This document shows positions 57,935 to 64,000 of a stretch of 64,000 nucleotides of DNA, piece by piece. The position numbers and the translations under genes are program-made. This DNA is from Thalassia testudinum (lineage: Eukaryota > Streptophyta > Magnoliopsida > Alismatales > Hydrocharitaceae): NCBI GenBank assembly GCA_037157565.1, contig JAZHRO010000014.1:100905501-100969500 (forward strand), written 5' to 3'. A model generated the notes under the pieces. The model was not told the origin of the DNA. It searched no databases and was given only the letters and a program-made list of their open reading frames with translations. Position 1 is the first letter of the stretch; each line of letters begins with the position of its first letter.

Positions 57935-59388
57935 TTAACAGATGCGGAACCCACCATATGCAGTGAAGTTCTGATGGATATGAAGTGAAAACTCAGGTTT
58001 AGGCTGAGTCGACTCAGCCTGGTCAAAATAGGGTTCCGAAAAATAATCAATGTAAGGTGTGGAATCCCTATAGGGGTGATCAAAGAATGATGGCTCCTGA
58101 TTTTCGGTCTGATCAATGCCCGATACCCGGTATAGATATGGAGTTGAATCATCTAGAAACGGCTCAGTGAGAGGTGAATCAGAATAGAAATTGAGTCTGG
58201 TTGCGGGTCGAGGTAGAGAATGGGTTTTGATTGGTTCTGTATATGTGGAGCAGGTGGCTTCAAAGAAGATTGGCTTGTTATAATTAGGAAGCAGATTTTC
58301 TCTGATGTTATGGTCAGATTCGAAATCGTCGGAGAGTTTGCGAAAATCAAAATTTGAATGAGATTCAAGATCATGAGTTCCACCATAGAATAAATCATAT
58401 GTTGTAGATTCAGCAGCCTGACTAGGGTCTAGCCTAAATGTTAATTCTGAGCTAAAAAGGGTGTCCTTAGCTGGTAGAGGCTCAGGTTCTAAGCTAGTAG
58501 GGCAGACCCAATCGAAACCCCGCTCGTCCAACTCCTCGATTTCTGTGTCTTAGATTGGCATGACTTCCGAAAAATCGATTCGTTCCTCTGAGGAGGTTGG
58601 CGAGGGATATTCATCAAATCGAGGCCCAAAATCATCTTCTTCATTAAAAGATTGCTCTTCTTCATATGGGGCCTTGAAATCTTCAAAATATGTTTCCGAT
58701 CTAGGTTTAAGCGAGTTGAATTACTAGAATCTAGGTCTGAATAACCTTCGAGGGTCACCTTATCAGCATAAGGGATGGAATTTATACCCTCGAGAGGTTC
58801 AGTTCTACTCTCATTCTTGCAGGAGTCTTGGGATTCTAGAATGGGCTCATCATGGTTTTTTCCTGCATTTGGAGCTTCCCAACCTTCTTCAATATCAGGT
58901 ATATTATACTCCATCTGGGTTGGGAATCCACAACCATTTTGTGCCTCAAACCCGAGATCAGATTTATCCTCGATGTTGTCCCAAGATAGTTCCTCCTCTG
59001 TTTGTGGTATATACGGGTATTTCTGGTCAATAACTTGTTTTACTAATCTCATTATCTCTTCCCGTTTTTCAAGACTATCTTGGTGTTGCTTCCAAAGTTG
59101 AGGATTTGTCAGACATTGAAGGTATTCAATATTGTGCAGTTTTTCTATCTCAATGTATGCAGTAATGAGCAAGTCACAGGTTGATCCTTTGTTGGCTTCT
59201 GCTAATAATACTTGGGCACAAGTTATGACAAAGGTTGTGGTTGTTGGGACATCAACCTGAATGCTTCCTACTGGTGTTGAGGTTTCTTCATTTTCATAGA
59301 ATTTCATGGCATCCTCAATCATTTTATCTCTCATGGATCTTTGATATTCAGGTTTCTTGAATGGTGGTTCTAGGTGGTTTGGCTGCAT
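57935..59388 (-). pseudogene. Unrecognised acidic ORF of element C (about 485 codons)
   Basis: The ATG at 59388 (MQPNHLEPPFKKPEYQ) is the first long ORF after the leader, where A1 has gag-pol. The frame runs to about 58715, needs a one-base shift there, passes a single TAA near 58551 and ends at 57935 (GGFRIC). The first ~150 residues look helical (IEIEKLHNIEYL, DSLEKREEIMRLVKQVIDQ). The rest is rich in Asp, Glu, Ser, Pro and Tyr and probably disordered. I see no capsid, zinc-knuckle, protease or polymerase motif and do not recognise the family. Its near-openness over 1.45 kb suggests coding until recently. It could be a captured host sequence or a divergent element protein. Confidence 0.6.
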
Positions 59389-60564
59389 ATTTGGATCAGG
59401 TGGTGGAATCCAGATGTAGAATTAGAGTTTAAATCAAGATGTAGAATCAAGTTATGAAGCGATCAGATCTAAATAACGAGTCCCACTGAAAATGTGTATG
59501 TGTGCTCTAAAGAGAAAAGATGAGGGACTGGAGATGTTTTTGACCCAATCAAGACACCCAAAGATGTTTGGATGACTATGGAGGTTCGGGTCGGATGGAC
59601 CCCTGGATCAGAAGATCATCCACCTGAGAATTACCTGGGCAGCCAGAGAGGGAGAGTCCCGCAAAGACCCCAACACGGTAGAGCGTCCCCACGGGTTACA
59701 GGGTTTCCTCCACCCGACCTCTCTTGTCACTGAGATTCCAGGTAGACTAGAATGGGAACCTTGACCTCTTAAGTCTACCACATTTATTTCAAAGGTACTT
59801 TAGGGTTCTCACTTGAACTTTAGATGTGTTGATGTTATGACCTAATTTAGAGGTTGGTTGACCCAAGGGGTCAACTTCACCTGACTTGTCCTATAGATGG
59901 CAGAATGATTCTAGGTTTAAAGCCTAGAGATCACCCTAATTTGACTCCCAAGTTGTTAGGTCCAGAAATTTTAAGATTCAAGTGATTTTAGAGCTCAATT
60001 TTTAGGGTTTGTCTTGTTGATATCTCTTCAATCAAGGGCTTGGGTAGCACACTGATGTGGGAAGGTTTATTTCCTTTTATGCAGGCATGTGTGACTAGCA
60101 CTCCAAGATCCTACTGTGGAAACCCTAATTTGGTTCTATTTCCAATCCTCTTTTCTTTTTCACAAAAATTCTCTTTGGACTTGAAAGCAAGAAATGTGTT
60201 GTCCACAGAGATTAAGTGTTATTTCTATTAGGCACATGAATTTATGGGATGGAATCTAAAAAAAATCGCTCTAACTTCAAGAACATTTGAAAAAATTTTC
60301 GCAAAATTAGGAAACGTTTGCCTTAAAGATGGTGATTAATATATAAAGAAGGCAATTGATTCCTAAATTGATTTTCTTCCTTTTGTCTTTTCAGGATTAG
60401 GGGATAGTTTAAGGAAGAAAAGAAATTACCTGCCCTGGAGTGGTTGACTTGCAGGAGGGATTTTCTCATGAAATACCTGCAAGATCACATCAAAGCAACG
60501 TAGGGCAAGTTAGTGTTCAATATGATAAAAAGAATGTAGAGACTAGTGATAAATTGCGCGTTGC
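59389..60564 (-). other. C untranslated leader
   Basis: Non-coding. 59520-59760 is highly similar to A1 30083-30310 (same order of GAGAGGTCGGGTGG, GACGCTCTACCGTGT and CTGCCCAGGTAATTCTCAGG). It contains the exon-like block 60430-60476. A 63-codon plus-strand ORF at 60040 is chance. Confidence 0.75.
60430..60476 (-). other. Exon-like block in the C leader
   Basis: 47 nt on the minus strand, preceded by GTGATCTTGCAG and followed by GTAATTTCTTTT. It begins 88 nt downstream of the primer site. Confidence 0.5.
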
Positions 60565-60582
60565 TCCCCGGCAACGGTGCCA
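60565..60582 (-). other. Primer-binding site of C
   Basis: TGGCACCGTTGCCGGGGA on the minus strand, one base different from A1; tRNA-Asp type, 3 bases from the LTR. Confidence 0.88.
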
Positions 60583-60585
60583 TTT

Positions 60586-63313
60586 TGTTGAGGCGACTTG
60601 CTCGATCGTGTTTTAACAGTTATTACGTTGTAGTATAGGTGATCAAGCGTCGTCAACAAATAAAGAATTTTATTACTCAAAAATTGGAGTATCCGAGGTC
60701 GAACACAGGGAGCAATTGGAATTTACTACTAATCAAAATGTAATTGAACACTCTAATTTACTCAAAACTTGAATTCAAACATGAATGTATGCGGGTAAAG
60801 TGTAATTAGGACAAAAAAGTAAAATTGGACGTCTGATCTTGTGATCAGAAGTCTTAAAAGTATTTTCCTTTTTTCTTTTGCTTTCTGCAGTCTTCACTTT
60901 GCCTTTCTTTTTCTCTTCTGTCTTCTTCTTCTCACTTTAGATTCTGCTTCTACTTCCTTGATCTTCTGCCTTGGCTTTTCTTCTTCTTTCTCTGCCGTCT
61001 CTCCTTCTTCCTTCTTGGCTTCTGCGAAGGCTTCCTCTTCTTCCTTAGTCTTCTGTTCTTCCTGCCTTTGCTTCTCTTCTCTGCTTTCTTCTCAGCAGTC
61101 TCTCTTCTTTTACTTCCTCTCTTCTTCTTCCTCGTGGCTAAGTCTCTCTTCCTCAACATTCAACCTGCCTACACAGAGAGCAAAACCTACCCCTTTCCCT
61201 CTACCCAAACGTCTCTCTCTCTGCAATTTGCTCAAGGACGCTCTCCCAGAGCCACACCGGTAATCGGGTCGGATTTCGCACCCGGGACCAGGCGGAAAGA
61301 CAGGTGGGTGATGCGCGAGGAGCGCTCAAGATGGGTCGGGTCGGATCCCGCCAGATAGGTGAGGTGAAACAGCGAACGAGTTGAGTGGGTCAGGTGAGGG
61401 ACCTCACCCCTGTGCGTTCGGAGGCGAATAGCATATAACACAAAAATAATTTATACTATACCTGCGCTTTGCGTTTCGCCGATGTGGGACTATCCAGCCT
61501 GCCCCAATCTCGCGCGCGCCCGCAGATCTTTCGTGCGATTGCCACAGCTGCAGACTTCGCAGCGCTCCTTGCTGAGCCAGACCTCTTCGCACCGCTCGCG
61601 CGAGTTTGCTGTGCCTGAAGCCTGGAAGACCTGACGCCTGGAGCTGCTGCGAAGCTGCTTCAACCTTCGTCAATGGTGGCAGGAGCTTTGATACTGTCAA
61701 ACACAAAATGAGCCTCTCGACTCAATCAGACCAGCTGGGGACCTTCGCCGCGGCACGGCGAAGGTGGTGAGCCATGCGGCAGGCCGTGGGATGGCCTAGG
61801 CGTGAGTGCCTAGGTCAACCTGTGGTCGGAAGTGCGGGGTTGTTAGGGGGACTGTGGTGGAGGTGTGGAGTGGAAGTGGAGGGGCGGAGATTGTTCCTTG
61901 TGGTGAGGCAGAGCTTATGAGCCGTGTGGAGGGCGGAATGGTGAATGCGGCTCGCCGGAGGTCAGTCGGTGACGAGGAAGATGGAGGTGGTCAGCGTCGG
62001 TCGAGGGCCAATTAAATGAAATAAAATGGGGAAAAGAGAGAGGGAAAGATGGAGAATGTATTAAGCCTAACTACAGGGATGATGGGGGACGGGGAGGCGG
62101 ACAGCTGTACCTGCTGTCGCCGGAGAAGACATTGCCCAGTGGAGGAGGACGGCGGCGACGACGGGGCTGAGGTGGCGTGCACGGGTATTTCGCGACGCGG
62201 AGGAGAATCAGGAAGATGTCTCTGCGACTGGTTTTGTGGTAGAGCGAAGAAGGAGGGGAGTTGGGCTCGCCAGAGCTCGCTGGGTTCTTTGCCGGAGAAG
62301 AAGAGACGAATTGGAGGTGGACGTTCGGCCAAGTCAAGCTAAAATTGAGCGGCCGGAGGTGTGGGTTCTTTTATAGGCACTGGGCCGTGCTTTCAGAGCT
62401 TGGAGGGCACGCCTGTGCCTTTGATGGCTCACCGGAGTAGGAAAGAGGTTAAGATACCCAAATCCCTCATGCGTTCGCATGAGAGATTGGGTTCACACCA
62501 GAGATTGTGATTGGCCGTAGATGGAAGGGAATTCCTCAGAGAATCTCCATTCCATTTCTGGGAGGGGATCTCTGAGGAATCAGAGAGTAATCCCTCTCTA
62601 AACCTCGCCAGAGGTTGCTTCTGCCCTAACAATGGCGGTAGGACCTGATTGCAAAGGTGGCGAGGAAATTAGGGCGCTCTCTGCAAGGATTTTCAAAAGA
62701 TAGGGACCAAATTGTGATTTAGGTGTACTAAATTGCAAAGTAGGTCAAAATGACCTCCCCTTAGGTCCAAATTTTGGTACAAACCTAATTTGGACCTAAG
62801 GAATCCAATGGTGAAGTTGGATTTTAGGTTTGACCTCGTTTGACTAGACATTTTGCGTAAAAACCCAAATTAGGTTACTTGAAGAGCTAGGACCCTAATA
62901 TAGGTCAAACTGGGTTCCAAAGGCCAAATTAAGTGTTCTAAACCCTAAGGAGTATTTTTCCATGATCTTTAGAGGGTTTACTTGATATTTATCCTGACCG
63001 AAACCTTGTTAATTTAAGCGGGTCTATTTTAGGGTTACCAAATGTCATTTAATTCCCAAATTGCACATGAACCCATTTCTGATTGACTCAACCCACTTTT
63101 TATCTTATTTAGACCATTTGACCTATGTGTTGCCTCTGAGAAATCCTGTTTATGCACTGCAATGGTAAAATTGCAGTTTTAACCTTTATTTCATGTTTTC
63201 TTCTCAGAGCACTTATTCCTTCATTTAGGCCTTCTTCTAGGTTATGTAGGAGCTTTTATCTTCTTTATTGGGTCAAAATGAGCTAGTTATGGATCATGAT
63301 GAGGCTCTCATCA
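60586..63313 (-). repeat. C 5' LTR
   Basis: 2728 bases, TGATGAGAGCC at 63313 to CCTCAACA at 60586 (minus). TATAAAAG at 62368-62375, hairpin 61742-61764, sense-strand GAA tract within 60880-61150. The first ~50 bases closely match the A1 LTR start; the GC-rich middle has diverged. Confidence 0.92.
62368..62375 (-). promoter_or_regulatory. TATA box of the C 5' LTR
   Basis: TATAAAAG on the minus strand (CCTATAAAAGAACCC), conserved at 55234-55241 in the 3' LTR. Confidence 0.65.
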
Positions 63314-63318
63314 TAGCC

Positions 63319-64000
63319 TCTTGACCTAATATTCTTTTTTCTACATATTTATGTGCAAGATTCCAATCCAAACCCAAGGAATCTCATTTATACACAGTAA
63401 AAAGAATATTTAAATACCTAAATAGATAAGAGATCTTGGTTTTTTTTACCCTAAAGCACAGACCTTAGATTTATTATCCTATAGTGATGCAGATTATGCA
63501 GGGAGTCTGACATACCGAAAGAGCACTAGTGGCACCTGTCATTTTATTTGAGAATCCCTTGTTTCATAGTTCTCTACAAAACAAACATGTGTCTCTCTTT
63601 CCATGACTGAAGCAGAATATATTGCTTCTTCACTTGCTTGCTCTCAGGTCATTTGGATGAGACAAACTTTGTCTGATTTTCGATTATCTTTTGAACAATC
63701 TAAAATTCTATTTGGTAGAACAAGTGCAATTAATTTATCTAAAAATCTGATACATCATTCACGTACCAAACACATAGATGTTTGACACCATTTTCTTAGA
63801 GACAATGTGCTATAGGGTATCATTCAATTAGAATTTATAGACACACAAAACCAATTGGCAGACATCTTTACAAAACCTCTTGCAGCAGAAAGTTCTGCTT
63901 CATAAGAAGAAAATTGGGACTTTGTACAATTAAAGAAGTTCAAAATTAAAATTTTGATTGCCTTATAACTTGTTTATAATTATAAAAATCCCTAAGGGCC
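63319..64000 (+). pseudogene. D (right part): RT end and RNase H, broken
   Basis: Continues the RT connection (RPNILFSTYLCARF), then LLSYSDADYAGSLTYRKSTS, MTEAEYIASSLACSQVIWM, TLSDFRLSFEQ, AINLSKNLIHHSRTKHIDV and DIFTKPL, the ordered landmarks of copia RNase H. Stops near 63437, 63550, 63783 and 63812 break it. The coding part ends near 63905. The window ends before the 3' LTR. Confidence 0.85.

Larger units (their letters stand above)
50566..63313 (-). mobile_element. C: non-autonomous Athila-like retrotransposon with an unknown ORF
   Basis: Minus strand, TSD TAGCC on both sides. 5' LTR at 60586-63313 (2728 bases), internal region 56180-60585 (4406 bases), and 3' LTR 54343-56179 plus 50566-51469 (2741 bases), interrupted by A2. 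Primer site, leader, 3' region and LTR ends resemble A1. No gag, protease, RT, RNase H or integrase is seen. Instead there is one unrecognised acidic ORF (57935-59388). It would depend on proteins of an A-type element. Confidence 0.88.

Overview
The window looks like nuclear DNA of a flowering plant, in a repeat-dense intergenic block. I see no host gene that I can call as functional, and no rRNA, tRNA or CRISPR. Almost every base can be assigned to LTR retrotransposons of two superfamilies (Ty3/gypsy of the Athila type, and Ty1/copia of a Sirevirus-like type) plus one CACTA DNA transposon, nested inside one another. The plant cannot be placed to species from the sequence.

Nesting, read from truncated LTR ends and target-site duplications (TSDs). 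The oldest host is copia element E (minus strand, 12079-18473). Its 3' side holds a gypsy LTR fragment H (10848-12078). H is cut by gypsy element B2 (minus, 6977-10847), which is cut by gypsy element B1 (plus, 1-6976). The 5' LTR of E is cut by a B-type LTR, B3 (18474-19859), which is cut by copia element F (minus, 19860-23681 and 44734-45248). F received a CACTA transposon (23682-44733, TSD AGA), which received the almost intact Athila element A1 (26562-40439, TSD GAGCT). F also received copia element D (plus, 45249-50565 and 63319-64000). D received gypsy element C (minus, 50566-63313, TSD TAGCC), whose 3' LTR received a solo LTR of the A family, A2 (51470-54337, TSD TGGGA).

A1 is the only element with near-complete coding capacity: gag-protease-RT-RNase H in one 1468-codon frame, then integrase one frame over. 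Its two 2.85-kb LTRs differ by about 13 substitutions and one 3-bp indel by eye, so it is the youngest datable event. C and B look non-autonomous. C has an Athila-like leader, 3' region and LTRs, but gag-pol is replaced by an unrecognised acidic ORF (57935-59388). B carries gag and protease but no RT or integrase. A, B and C share a tRNA-Asp-type primer site, an exon-like 46-48 nt block after it, and two polypurine-like tracts about 1.3 kb apart. This suggests that A-type proteins could mobilise B and C.

The most interesting signals are: the exon-like block bounded by splice-site-like sequence in the leaders of four elements; the unknown ORF of C; triple repeats between the two polypurine tracts; a conserved LTR hairpin; different short palindrome arrays in the LTRs of each copia family; a 1134-bp triplication inside the CACTA element; and a possible captured gene fragment near its right end.
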